Shown here: in pieces, positions 1-7,530 of the stretch
Layout of the letters: every line of letters begins with the position of its first letter
Position numbering within the stretch: position 1 is the first letter of the stretch
DNA from: Nostocoides sp.
GTDB lineage: Bacteria > Actinomycetota > Actinomycetes > Actinomycetales > Dermatophilaceae
DNA: 64,000 nt
Assembly: GCA_016702415.1 (NCBI GenBank)
Contig: JADJEA010000023.1
Location: 62,001 to 126,000, forward strand
Direction of reading: 5' to 3'
Notes under the pieces: model-generated
Database searches by the model: none
Seen by the model: only the letters and a program-made list of their open reading frames with translations
What the model was told of the DNA's origin: nothing
Translations under genes and position numbers: made by a program

Positions 1-2
1 AA

Positions 3-128
3 GAGCGCATTGCCCCAGTCGACCACGACTTTCGGGCGTGGGGTCTGGAGAAGTTCGCGCGGGCCGAGGAGGCCATGGCGGACCGCGATTTCGGTCTCTT
101 GCTCGACACCGTGGCGGGGGCGAGATGA
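3..128 (+). CDS. C-terminal end of an unidentified protein (partial)
   Basis: An open frame enters from the left edge and ends at the TGA at 126-128. About 41 residues are visible, with acidic and basic residues alternating as in a helical tail, for example EKFARAEEAMADRDFG. Its stop overlaps the ATG of the next gene in the arrangement ATGA, so it is almost certainly the preceding gene of the same operon. I do not recognise the family from this tail. A metabolic enzyme of the same amine-degradation pathway is likely from position only. Confidence 0.6.
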   Translation, partial: ERIAPVDHDFRAWGLEKFARAEEAMADRDFGLLLDTVAGAR

Positions 129-2668
129 GCATGGTGCCAGCGCGGGCGCGCGTCGTCATCATCGGCGGCGGTGTCATCGGATGCTCGGTCGCCTACCACT
201 TGGCCCACCTCGGCTGGACGGACGTCGTTCTCCTGGAGCAGGGTTCACTCTCCTGTGGCACCACGTGGCATGCGGCGGGCCTCGTCGGGCAATTGCGCGC
301 CAGCGAGGCGAGCACGCGTCTGGTTCGCTACTCGACTCAGCTGTATTCCCGGCTGGAGGACGAGACCGGACTCGCCACGGGATACCGGGTGTGCGGGGGA
401 TTAACCCTGGCCCGGACCCCGGACCGCATGGTCCAGCTGCGGCGCACGGCGGCGAGCGCCGCGGCATACGGACTGGATTGTGATCTGCTGACCCCGGCGG
501 AGGCGAAGGCGCGCTATCCCCTCATCCGCGACGACGATCTGGTGGGCGCGATCTGGCTCCCCGGGGACGGTCGCGCCAATCCCGCCGACCTCACCCAGGC
601 CCTCGCCAAGGGTGCGCGCGCCCTCGGGGTGCGCATTCACGAGCACGTCCGGGTCACCGGGATCACGCTCTGCGACACCGGCTCCGGCCCGCGGGCCGCG
701 GGTGTCGAGACCGATGCCGGAGCCGTCGAGGCGGAGATCGTCGTCAACTGCGCCGGTCAGTGGGCCAATGCGATCGGCGCCCTCGCCGGGGTGACTGTCC
801 CGCTCCATTCCGCCGAACACTTCTATGTCGTCACCGATCAGATCGACGGGGTCCACCGCGACCTGCCGATCCTGCGTGACCCCGACGGGTACACCTATGT
901 CAAGGAGGAGGTCGGCGGGCTGCTCGTCGGCGGATTCGAGCCGGAGGCCAAGCCGTGGGTCGCGCCCGACCGGATTCCGTATCCCTTCGAGTTCCAATTG
1001 CTCGAGGAGGACTGGGAGCATTTCGAGATCCTCATGGACAGCGCTGTGCACCGGCTGCCGGTGTTGGCGCACACGGGAATTCGCAAGTTCTACAATGGTC
1101 CGGAGAGTTTCACCCCGGACAACCAGTTCATCATCGGCGAGGCACCGGAGGTGGCCGGCTTCTTTGTGGCCGCCGGATTCAACTCCGTCGGCATCGCCTC
1201 CGCGGGTGGCGCCGGGATGGCGCTGGCCGAGTGGATCGTTGCCGGCGAACCCACCATGGACCTGGTCAGCGCCGACATCCGGCGCTTCTCCGCGCGCGAC
1301 GGCCAGCACGCCTGGCTGCGGGCCCGGGTGGGGGAGATCCTGGGGTTGCATTACGCAGTCCCGTATCCCAATCGTGAGCCCGAGTCGGGCCGCGGGGTCC
1401 GGTGCTCCCCGATCTATGGTCGGCTGCGCGAACAGAACGCGCGCTTCGGCCAGCGCGCCGGCTGGGAGCGCGCGAATGTCTTCGCTCCGGCCGGTGACGA
1501 GTCGCCCGTGACCTATTCCTGGTCCCGGCCCGGGTGGGTCGACTGGAGCGTCCACGAGCAGTCTGTATGCCGTTCCGCCGTCGCCATTTTCGACGAGACG
1601 TCGTTCAGCAAGTATGTCGTTGCCGGCCCGGACGCTCTCGCGGCGCTCCAGTGGCTGTGCACCGCCGAGGTCGACGTGCCCGTCGGACGGGTCGTCTACA
1701 CCGGGATGCTCAACAGCCTCGGCGGATACGAAGCCGACGTCACCGTCACCCGGACCGGACCGGAGGAGTTCCTCCTGCTCAGCAGCGCGGCCGCGACGGT
1801 GCGTGACCTTGACTGGATCCGGCGCCGGATGCCGGTCGGTTCGCGGTGCACGGTCACCGATCGCACGGACGACTACGCGGTCTTCGGGGTCATGGGCCCG
1901 CGCTCAGGGGACCTCCTCGACCGGCTCGGTGCGGGCGTGTCCTCGCCGGCGATGTCGTCGCTGGCAATGTCGTCGCCGGGGACGTCGCCATTAGGGGCGT
2001 TCGCCCCCGACTCATTCCCCTTCGGGACCAGTCGAGAGGTCGATTTAGGGGGCGGCCGGGTGCGGGCCACGCGGATCACCTATGTCGGCGAACTCGGCTG
2101 GGAACTCCTGGTGCCCAACGACATTGCGGTGGAGGTGTATGACGCGGCCGTCGCCGCCGGGGCCGATCTGGGTGTGGTCCCGGCCGGCTACTACGCGATC
2201 GACGCGATGCGGCTGGAGAAGGGCTACCGTGCCTTCGGGCGGGATCTCACTCCCGAGATCGACCCCGTCACCGCGGGCTTGACGTTCGCGTGCAAGCTGC
2301 GCGGGAGCGTGCCCTTCCTTGGCCGCGCGGCCGTCGAACAAGCCCGGCGTCAGTCGCCCCCGCGGCGGATCGTCTCGATCGCCGTGGACGAGCCATCCGC
2401 CTATCTTTGGGGTGGCGAACTCGTCCTCCGCGATGGCGAGCCGGTCGGGCAGGTGACCAGTGCGGCATACGGCGGGACGCTCGGTCGATCCGTCGGACTC
2501 GCCCTCGTCGACGTCCGGGGGGTCGCCCGGGACTCGCTGACCGCCGGGACCTACGAGGTCGACCTCGCCGGGGACCGGCTATCCGTACACGTGACCACCC
2601 GGGCACCCTTCGACCCCGACAACCGGCGGATCCGCCCGCCGGCCCAGGAATCCAATGGTGCAAAGTAG
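125..2668 (+). CDS. FAD-dependent oxidoreductase fused to a GcvT-like aminomethyltransferase domain (dimethylglycine/sarcosine dehydrogenase family)
   Basis: The 847-residue product has the two-part layout of dimethylglycine and sarcosine dehydrogenases. An N-terminal FAD-binding DAO domain opens with the dinucleotide motif VVIIGGGVIG (about residues 10-19) and carries a GTTWHAAG segment near residue 48, whose His is the covalent FAD site in relatives. A central FAO-type domain follows, then from about residue 460 a GcvT-like tetrahydrofolate domain (FDETSFSKY, GYYAIDAMRLEKGYRAFGRD). Family members oxidatively remove N-methyl groups and pass the one-carbon unit to folate. The start at 125 sits at the family's usual N-terminus and overlaps the upstream stop; an open frame extends further upstream but is not needed. 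The exact substrate cannot be read from sequence. A downstream gamma-glutamylation enzyme and aldehyde dehydrogenase suggest methylated amine or polyamine catabolism. Confidence 0.88.
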   Translation: MSMVPARARVVIIGGGVIGCSVAYHLAHLGWTDVVLLEQGSLSCGTTWHAAGLVGQLRASEASTRLVRYSTQLYSRLEDETGLATGYRVCGGLTLARTPDRMVQLRRTAASAAAYGLDCDLLTPAEAKARYPLIRDDDLVGAIWLPGDGRANPADLTQALAKGARALGVRIHEHVRVTGITLCDTGSGPRAAGVETDAGAVEAEIVVNCAGQWANAIGALAGVTVPLHSAEHFYVVTDQIDGVHRDLPILRDPDGYTYVKEEVGGLLVGGFEPEAKPWVAPDRIPYPFEFQLLEEDWEHFEILMDSAVHRLPVLAHTGIRKFYNGPESFTPDNQFIIGEAPEVAGFFVAAGFNSVGIASAGGAGMALAEWIVAGEPTMDLVSADIRRFSARDGQHAWLRARVGEILGLHYAVPYPNREPESGRGVRCSPIYGRLREQNARFGQRAGWERANVFAPAGDESPVTYSWSRPGWVDWSVHEQSVCRSAVAIFDETSFSKYVVAGPDALAALQWLCTAEVDVPVGRVVYTGMLNSLGGYEADVTVTRTGPEEFLLLSSAAATVRDLDWIRRRMPVGSRCTVTDRTDDYAVFGVMGPRSGDLLDRLGAGVSSPAMSSLAMSSPGTSPLGAFAPDSFPFGTSREVDLGGGRVRATRITYVGELGWELLVPNDIAVEVYDAAVAAGADLGVVPAGYYAIDAMRLEKGYRAFGRDLTPEIDPVTAGLTFACKLRGSVPFLGRAAVEQARRQSPPRRIVSIAVDEPSAYLWGGELVLRDGEPVGQVTSAAYGGTLGRSVGLALVDVRGVARDSLTAGTYEVDLAGDRLSVHVTTRAPFDPDNRRIRPPAQESNGAK

Positions 2669-3434
2669 ACCCATTGACCGCTCAGCCGTCCCACACCTGG
2701 ATCGGGCCATGACCGCGTTGCCGGCCGCGGGCCCGCTCCCGGACGCCGTGCTGCGCCCGGCCAGCGGGAATGCCTTCGAGTTGACGGTCGGGCAACTCGC
2801 CACGGCAATCCGCCTCGGAGTCTTCACCCACGGCGCGGCCCTGCCGCCGGAGCGGGAACTCGCGGAGCGGCTTGGCGTCAGCCGCAACACGCTGCGTGAA
2901 GCCATCGCCGCTCTGCGCGATGCGGGTCTCGTGGCGACCCGCCGCGGCCGGGGTGGTGGCACGCGGGTGACTTATGCGGGTGTCGAACCCGGTGATGGCA
3001 GTCGTGGTATGCCCGAGCGCCTCGATGTGGATGATGCCCTCGACTACCGCAGCGTCGTCGAGCCTGGTGCCGCCGAGCTGGCCGCGATGCGCACCCTGAG
3101 TGCCGCCGACCGTCGCTGGCTGCGGCAGGCCGTCACTGAAACCCGTGCGGCACCCGACACCGCGACCCACCGGATGGCGGACAGTCGCCTCCATCTCGCC
3201 ATCGCGACCGTGACCGGCTCGGCGCTGGTGGTCGAAGCGGTCACCCGGGCCCAGGCCGCGCTTCACGAAATGCTCACGGCGATCCCGGTGCTGCGGCCCA
3301 ATATCGACAACTCGAACGATCAGCATGACCAGATCGTCACTGCCATCCTGGCCGGCGACGGCGGGGCGGCCCGCACCGCGATGGCCGAGCATTGCGCGGC
3401 GACCGCCGCCCTGCTACGAGGGTTGCTGGGATGA
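2655..3434 (+). CDS. GntR-family (FadR subgroup) transcriptional regulator
   Basis: The 259-residue protein has an N-terminal winged helix-turn-helix with the GntR signature PPERELAERLGVSRNTLREA, followed by a wing rich in Arg/Gly (TRRGRGGGTRV). An all-helical FCD effector domain comes next, with the metal/ligand positions typical of FadR members (DSRLHLAIATVTGS, and a C-terminal DQIVTAILAGD). It overlaps the end of the oxidoreductase gene by 14 nt; AGGAA at 2646-2650 supports the ATG at 2655, and an ATG at 2709 is an alternative. It probably represses the surrounding catabolic operon and responds to a pathway acid or amine, which is an inference from position. Confidence 0.88.
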   Translation: MVQSRPIDRSAVPHLDRAMTALPAAGPLPDAVLRPASGNAFELTVGQLATAIRLGVFTHGAALPPERELAERLGVSRNTLREAIAALRDAGLVATRRGRGGGTRVTYAGVEPGDGSRGMPERLDVDDALDYRSVVEPGAAELAAMRTLSAADRRWLRQAVTETRAAPDTATHRMADSRLHLAIATVTGSALVVEAVTRAQAALHEMLTAIPVLRPNIDNSNDQHDQIVTAILAGDGGAARTAMAEHCAATAALLRGLLG

Positions 3435-3556
3435 CCATGGCCTCGACACCAGAGACAGCGACACCAGAGACAGCGACACCCGTGACACCGACTACTCCCC
3501 GGCACCGCGCCCCGCGGAACCGGACCCTCCGGACATATTGGAGCGACCATGGCTGA
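3431..3556 (+). CDS. Small ORF (41 aa) coupling the regulator and glutamine-synthetase-like genes
   Basis: A short frame begins with an ATG that overlaps the regulator's stop (ATGA at 3431-3434). It ends at a TGA (3554-3556) inside the ATGGCTGA that starts the next gene. The product is low-complexity and begins MTMASTPETATPETATPVTP, with a TPETA pentapeptide encoded by a perfect 15-bp tandem repeat (3446-3460 and 3461-3475). There is no recognisable domain. The double overlap fits translational coupling: ribosomes reading through this bridge could reinitiate at the downstream gene. It could equally be an untranslated spacer. Confidence 0.35.
   Translation: MTMASTPETATPETATPVTPTTPRHRAPRNRTLRTYWSDHG
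3446..3475 (+). repeat. Two perfect tandem copies of a 15-bp unit
   Basis: ACACCAGAGACAGCG occurs twice head to tail, followed by a degenerate third copy (ACACCCGTGACACCG). In the small ORF's frame it encodes TPETA twice. The 15-bp period keeps the frame whatever the copy number. Confidence 0.9.
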
Positions 3557-4931
3557 CCCAACCCGGTGTGGGGCCCCGCAGTTGACCATTGACGACCTGC
3601 GGGCCGATATCGATTCCGGCGTCATCGACACCGTCATCCTTGCCTTCACCGACATGCAGGGCCGATTGCAGGGCAAGCGCATCCACGGACGCTTCTTCCT
3701 GGACACGGTCTTGGCGCACGGCACCGAGGGCTGCAACTATCTCCTCGCCGTCGATGTCGAGATGAACACGGTGGGCGGCTACGCGATGTCGTCGTGGGAG
3801 CGGGGATATGGCGACTTCTTCTTCGATCTCGATCTGAGCACCGTGCGGCGGACCCCGGGCCAGGCCTATTCCGCGACCATCCAATGCGACCTGACCTGGT
3901 TGGACGGGTCGGGACCGGTGCGCCCGTCACCGCGGTCGGTGCTGAAGGCCCAAGTGGCCGCCGCCGCGGAGGCGGGGTTCACGGCATACGCCGGGACCGA
4001 ACTGGAGTTCATCGTGTTCGAGGATTCCTTCGACGCCGCCTGGGATCGCGGCTATCGCGACCTGACCGGAGCCAATCGCTACAACGTCGACTACTCGATC
4101 CTCGGCGGGACCCGGGTCGAGCCGCTCCTGCGGGAGATCCGCAACGAGATGTTCCGGGCCGGCGTCAACGTCGAGGGGGCCAAGGGCGAGTGCAACCTCG
4201 GGCAACACGAGATCGCCTTTCTCTACGACGAGGTCGTGCGCACGTGCGACAACCACGTGATCTACAAGAATGCCGCCAAGGAACTCGCCGCCAAGCACGG
4301 TCAGTCGCTGACGTTCATGGCGAAATATGATGCCCGCGAGGGCAATTCCTGCCACATCCACCTTTCGTTCCGGGGCACCGACGGCAGCTTCGCCTTCGCT
4401 GACGAGACCAGGGAGCACGGGCACAGTGCGGTCTTCGACCACTTCCTCGCCGGGGTGCTCGCGACGATGCGGGAGTTCGCCTACTTCTATGCCCCGAATA
4501 TCAACTCCTACAAGCGGTTCCAGCCGGGCAGCTTCGCACCGACGGCGATCGCCTGGGGCCACGACAACCGGACCTGCGCCTTGCGGGTCGTCGGTCACGG
4601 CGGCGGGCTGCGCGTGGAGAATCGCGTGCCGGGTGGGGACGTCAATCCCTATCTCGCGGTCGCCGCGATGATGGCCGGTGGATTGCACGGCATCCGTGAA
4701 GGGCTGCCGCTGGAGCCGGAGTTCGTCGGCAATGCGTATGCCGCGGACCTCGCCCACGTGCCCACGACCCTTGCCGAGGCCCGGATGCTCTTGCACGACA
4801 GCGCGATCGCCCGAGCGGCCTTCGGCGACGACGTCGTTGAGCACTACGTCAACTGCGCCGACGTGGAACTGGCCGCCTTCAACGCGGCGGTGACCGACTG
4901 GGAACGAGTGAGAGGGTTCGAACGGCTGTGA
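3549..4931 (+). CDS. Glutamine-synthetase-family enzyme (probable gamma-glutamyl-amine/polyamine ligase)
   Basis: The 460-residue protein has the glutamine synthetase fold: an N-terminal beta-grasp, then a catalytic domain with metal-site motifs ELEF (about residue 151), GNSCHIHLS (about residue 265) and the C-terminal ENRVPGGDVNPYLA. The normal GS motif NGSGMH is replaced by EGNSCHIH, and the protein is shorter than housekeeping GlnA. Both traits are typical of GS-like enzymes such as PuuA and the Streptomyces GlnA2-4 group, which glutamylate polyamines or ethanolamine using ATP instead of assimilating ammonia. Its position next to an aldehyde dehydrogenase and a FadR regulator supports a gamma-glutamyl catabolic route. 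The true substrate is unknown. Confidence 0.88.
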   Translation: MADPTRCGAPQLTIDDLRADIDSGVIDTVILAFTDMQGRLQGKRIHGRFFLDTVLAHGTEGCNYLLAVDVEMNTVGGYAMSSWERGYGDFFFDLDLSTVRRTPGQAYSATIQCDLTWLDGSGPVRPSPRSVLKAQVAAAAEAGFTAYAGTELEFIVFEDSFDAAWDRGYRDLTGANRYNVDYSILGGTRVEPLLREIRNEMFRAGVNVEGAKGECNLGQHEIAFLYDEVVRTCDNHVIYKNAAKELAAKHGQSLTFMAKYDAREGNSCHIHLSFRGTDGSFAFADETREHGHSAVFDHFLAGVLATMREFAYFYAPNINSYKRFQPGSFAPTAIAWGHDNRTCALRVVGHGGGLRVENRVPGGDVNPYLAVAAMMAGGLHGIREGLPLEPEFVGNAYAADLAHVPTTLAEARMLLHDSAIARAAFGDDVVEHYVNCADVELAAFNAAVTDWERVRGFERL

Positions 4932-6310
4932 CCATGCATGAGGTCATCAATCCGGCGACGGAGGAGATCGTCACCACGATCGAGCACGTCGGTATCGAGG
5001 AGACGGACGCGGCGATCGCGCGCGCGGCCGCTGCGGGGCCCGCCTGGCGGGCCGTGTCACCGGCCGACCGCGGCCTGCTCCTGCGCCGATTCGCCGACGT
5101 GGTCGAGGCTCATACCGAGGAACTCGCGTGCCTCGAGGTCGCCAACGCCGGCCATACGATCGGCAACGCCCGCTGGGAGGCCGGGAATGTCGTCAACGTC
5201 CTGCGCTATTACTCCGCCGCGCCGGAACGTCTTTTCGGTCGCCAGATCCCCGTCGCGGGCGGGCTCGACGTCACCGTCAAGGAACCGCTGGGCGTCGTCT
5301 CGATCATCGTGCCGTGGAATTTCCCCATGCCGATCGCGGGATGGGGATTCGGCCCCGCCCTGGCCGCGGGCAACACCGTCGTCCTCAAGCCCGCGGAGTT
5401 GACCCCGCTCACCGCCATCCGTCTCGGGGAGCTGGCGCTGGATGCCGGGGTCCCGGAGGGGGTGTTCACCGTCCTTCCCGGCAAGGGGTCGATCATCGGC
5501 GAGCGCTTCGTCACCCATCCCGACGTCCGCAAGGTGTGCTTCACCGGCTCGACCAGCGTCGGGCAAGGGATTATGCGCAAGGCCGCCGACTCCCTCAAGC
5601 GCGTGACGCTCGAGCTGGGCGGCAAGAGTGCCAATATCGTCTTCGCCGACGCCGACATCGAGGCCGCCGCCGCGTCGGCGCCGATGAGCTTCCTCGACAA
5701 TGCCGGCCAGGACTGCTGCGCGCGCACCCGGATCCTGGTCCAGCGCAGCGTCTTCGACGACTTCATGAGCAGGTTCGAGGCGGCGGTCACGGCCGTGCGG
5801 GTCGGCGATCCGGCCGATGAGGCCACCGAGATGGGGCCTCTGGTCAGCAGCGGTCAGCGGAGCGCGGTCCGGGCATTTGTCGAGGAGGCCGCCACCGAGG
5901 GGTATGCCGCACCCGACGTCCTCTTCCGCGGCACCGCTCCCGAGGGCGCTGGGTGGTGGTATCCCCCGACGGTGCTGCGCGCGCGGGACACTACCGAGCG
6001 GACGTGGTGCGAGGAGATCTTCGGGCCGGTTGTCTCGGTCATGCCGTTCGAGGAGGAGGAGGACGCGGTGCGGCTGGCGAACGACACGGCATACGGACTC
6101 TCCGGGTCGATCTGGACCCGGGATCTGGGGCGGGCCATCCGGGTGGCCCGCGGTGTGGAGAGCGGCAATCTCTCCGTCAATAGCCACTCGTCGGTGCGCT
6201 ACTCGACCCCCTTCGGCGGGTTCAAGCAGAGCGGCATCGGCCGGGAACTGGGCCCGGACGCGCTCGACGCCTTCACCGAGACCAAGAACATCTTCTTCTC
6301 CCTGGACTGA
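4928..6310 (+). CDS. NAD(P)-dependent aldehyde dehydrogenase
   Basis: The 460-residue aldehyde dehydrogenase has the general-base Glu in VTLELGGKSAN (E229), the catalytic thiol in NAGQDCC (C263, followed by another Cys) and the cofactor-site segment IVPWNFP. The C-terminal PFGGFKQSGIGRE is also family-typical. GTG at 4928 overlaps the previous stop (GTGA) and indicates coupling; an ATG lies two codons on. In a gamma-glutamyl pathway it would oxidise the aldehyde formed after amine oxidation to an acid. Betaine-aldehyde or semialdehyde substrates are also possible. Confidence 0.92.
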   Translation: MTMHEVINPATEEIVTTIEHVGIEETDAAIARAAAAGPAWRAVSPADRGLLLRRFADVVEAHTEELACLEVANAGHTIGNARWEAGNVVNVLRYYSAAPERLFGRQIPVAGGLDVTVKEPLGVVSIIVPWNFPMPIAGWGFGPALAAGNTVVLKPAELTPLTAIRLGELALDAGVPEGVFTVLPGKGSIIGERFVTHPDVRKVCFTGSTSVGQGIMRKAADSLKRVTLELGGKSANIVFADADIEAAAASAPMSFLDNAGQDCCARTRILVQRSVFDDFMSRFEAAVTAVRVGDPADEATEMGPLVSSGQRSAVRAFVEEAATEGYAAPDVLFRGTAPEGAGWWYPPTVLRARDTTERTWCEEIFGPVVSVMPFEEEEDAVRLANDTAYGLSGSIWTRDLGRAIRVARGVESGNLSVNSHSSVRYSTPFGGFKQSGIGRELGPDALDAFTETKNIFFSLD

Positions 6311-6323
6311 AAGGACTTCTCCC

Positions 6324-7109
6324 ATGACTGCATCCACCGGCGGTTCCGGGCGACTCGCGGGCAAGGTCGCGGTCGTCACCGGAGGTTGCTCCGGCATCGG
6401 CCTGGCCACGGTGCGCCGCTTCGCGCACGAGGGCGCCAAGGTCGTCATCGGCGACCTCAGCGACGACCTCGGCGGCGACCTCGCCGGGGAGATCGGCGGG
6501 ACCTATGTCCACTGCGATGTCGCCGACAAGGCCGATGTCGACCGCCTCTTCAAGACGGCCTATGACACCTACGGCCGCATCGACATTGCCTTCAACAACG
6601 CTGGAATCAGTCCGCCGGAAGACGATTCGATCCTCGACACGGATCTGGAGGCGTGGAACAAGGTCCAGTTGGTCAACCTGACCTCGGTGTATCTCTGCTG
6701 CAAGGCGGTCCTGCCCTACATGCTGGAACAGAAGTCCGGGTCGATCATCAACACCGCGTCCTTCGTCGCGGTCATGGGCGCGGCCACGTCGCAGATTTCC
6801 TACAGCGCCAGCAAGGGTGGCGTGCTGACGATGACCCGGGAACTCGGCGTGCAGTTCGCGCGCGACGGCATCCGGGTCAACGCCCTCTGCCCCGGACCGG
6901 TCAACACACCGCTGCTGCAGGAGCTTTTCGCCAAGGACGCTGAGCGCGCGGCTCGTCGCCTGGTGCATGTCCCCATGGGCCGCTTCGGTGAGCCGGAGGA
7001 AATGGCCAATGCCGTGCTCTTCCTCGCCAGTGACGAGTCGTCCTTCGTGACCGCCTCGACCTTCCTTGTCGACGGGGGGATCAGCGCGGCCTATGTGACG
7101 CCCCTCTAA
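6324..7109 (+). CDS. Short-chain dehydrogenase/reductase (3-oxoacyl-ACP-reductase-like)
   Basis: The 261-residue classical SDR has the cofactor motif TGGCSGIG (residues 19-26), NNAG, the catalytic Ser region and a YSASK active site, and ends in the usual FLVDGG segment. The chosen ATG has AAAGGA 8-13 nt upstream; the frame is open much further 5', but that part overlaps the aldehyde dehydrogenase. Substrates of this family are not predictable. It lies 13 bp after the aldehyde dehydrogenase and is the last gene of the operon, followed by a hairpin terminator, so it probably reduces or oxidises an alcohol/ketone intermediate of the same pathway. Confidence 0.9.
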   Translation: MTASTGGSGRLAGKVAVVTGGCSGIGLATVRRFAHEGAKVVIGDLSDDLGGDLAGEIGGTYVHCDVADKADVDRLFKTAYDTYGRIDIAFNNAGISPPEDDSILDTDLEAWNKVQLVNLTSVYLCCKAVLPYMLEQKSGSIINTASFVAVMGAATSQISYSASKGGVLTMTRELGVQFARDGIRVNALCPGPVNTPLLQELFAKDAERAARRLVHVPMGRFGEPEEMANAVLFLASDESSFVTASTFLVDGGISAAYVTPL

Positions 7110-7120
7110 GTGACCTTCTG

Positions 7121-7148
7121 GGCGGCGGCTCTTTCGTGGGCCGCCGCC
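7121..7148 (+). terminator. GC-rich hairpin after the short-chain dehydrogenase
   Basis: GGCGGCGGC (7121-7129) pairs with GCCGCCGCC (7140-7148) around a 10-nt loop, 12 nt after the operon's last stop. There is no T-run, as is common in actinobacterial terminators. Confidence 0.6.
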
Positions 7149-7228
7149 GAGGGGAGGGCGCCAGCCAGCGGCCACGATGTGGACGCGAGTTCGCGTGGGC
7201 CGGGCCTGCGTGCGAGAGTGCTCGCGTG

Positions 7229-7270
7229 ATGTTCGTGACTGCCGCCACCGCGGCGATCATTATCGACTAG
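7229..7270 (+). CDS. cimA leader peptide (13 aa, MFVTAATAAIIID)
   Basis: A short frame begins ATG TTC GTG and ends ATC ATT ATC GAC TAG, putting three consecutive Ile codons just before the stop. It lies upstream of cimA, whose enzyme feeds isoleucine synthesis, and a hairpin plus a terminator-like hairpin begin right at its stop codon. That layout is the classic one of ribosome-mediated attenuation, as in known ilv/leu leaders. A GTG at 7226 is in frame directly before the ATG. Translation has not been shown, so the call rests on codon content and architecture. Confidence 0.65.
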   Translation: MFVTAATAAIIID

Positions 7271-7320
7271 CGCGACGAGAGTTCTCGTCGCGCAGACCTC
7301 CCACACCCGGGGGGTCTTTT
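7270..7320 (+). promoter_or_regulatory. Probable transcription attenuator of cimA (tandem hairpins ending in a T-rich tract)
   Basis: Hairpin 1 pairs 7270-7280 with 7283-7293 perfectly (11 bp drawn fully, about 10 with a 4-nt loop) and begins at the last base of the leader stop codon. Hairpin 2 pairs AGACCTCCC (7294-7302) with GGGGGGTCT (7309-7317), with one wobble, around the loop ACACCC. It is followed by TTTGCTTTG, which makes an intrinsic terminator. Scarce charged tRNA-Ile would stall the ribosome on codons 7256-7264, next to hairpin 1. I could not find a clean alternative antiterminator pairing by eye, so the exact switch is uncertain. Confidence 0.6.
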
Positions 7321-7530
7321 GCTTTGTCGGGGACATCGCCAACCGCGGAGCCCGGCAGGGCAGGGGCTTCCGGCTCACACCCCAGAGCCGGGCGCGGCAT
7401 ACGCCGGTCGCACAATGATCCCGAACTGATCGAGCCGGGCCGCCGCCCGCAGTCGCGTCGCCTCGTTCGACGCCGCCGCGGGCGACGCCCCGGACCACAC
7501 GGCATACGACCCACGAGCGAAGAGCGATCG
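7321..7530 (+). other. Long untranslated stretch between the attenuator and cimA
   Basis: I see no gene here. It holds two GGCATAC motifs (7397 and 7501) and a small CCGGCTC/GAGCCGG hairpin near 7370-7392. It may carry a second promoter for cimA, or simply be leader RNA. Confidence 0.4.

Noticed and set aside
7160..7530. T-box riboswitch in the cimA leader
   Set aside because: I looked for the T-box sequence and the specifier-loop layout and found neither. A short Ile-rich ORF with hairpins explains the region better.
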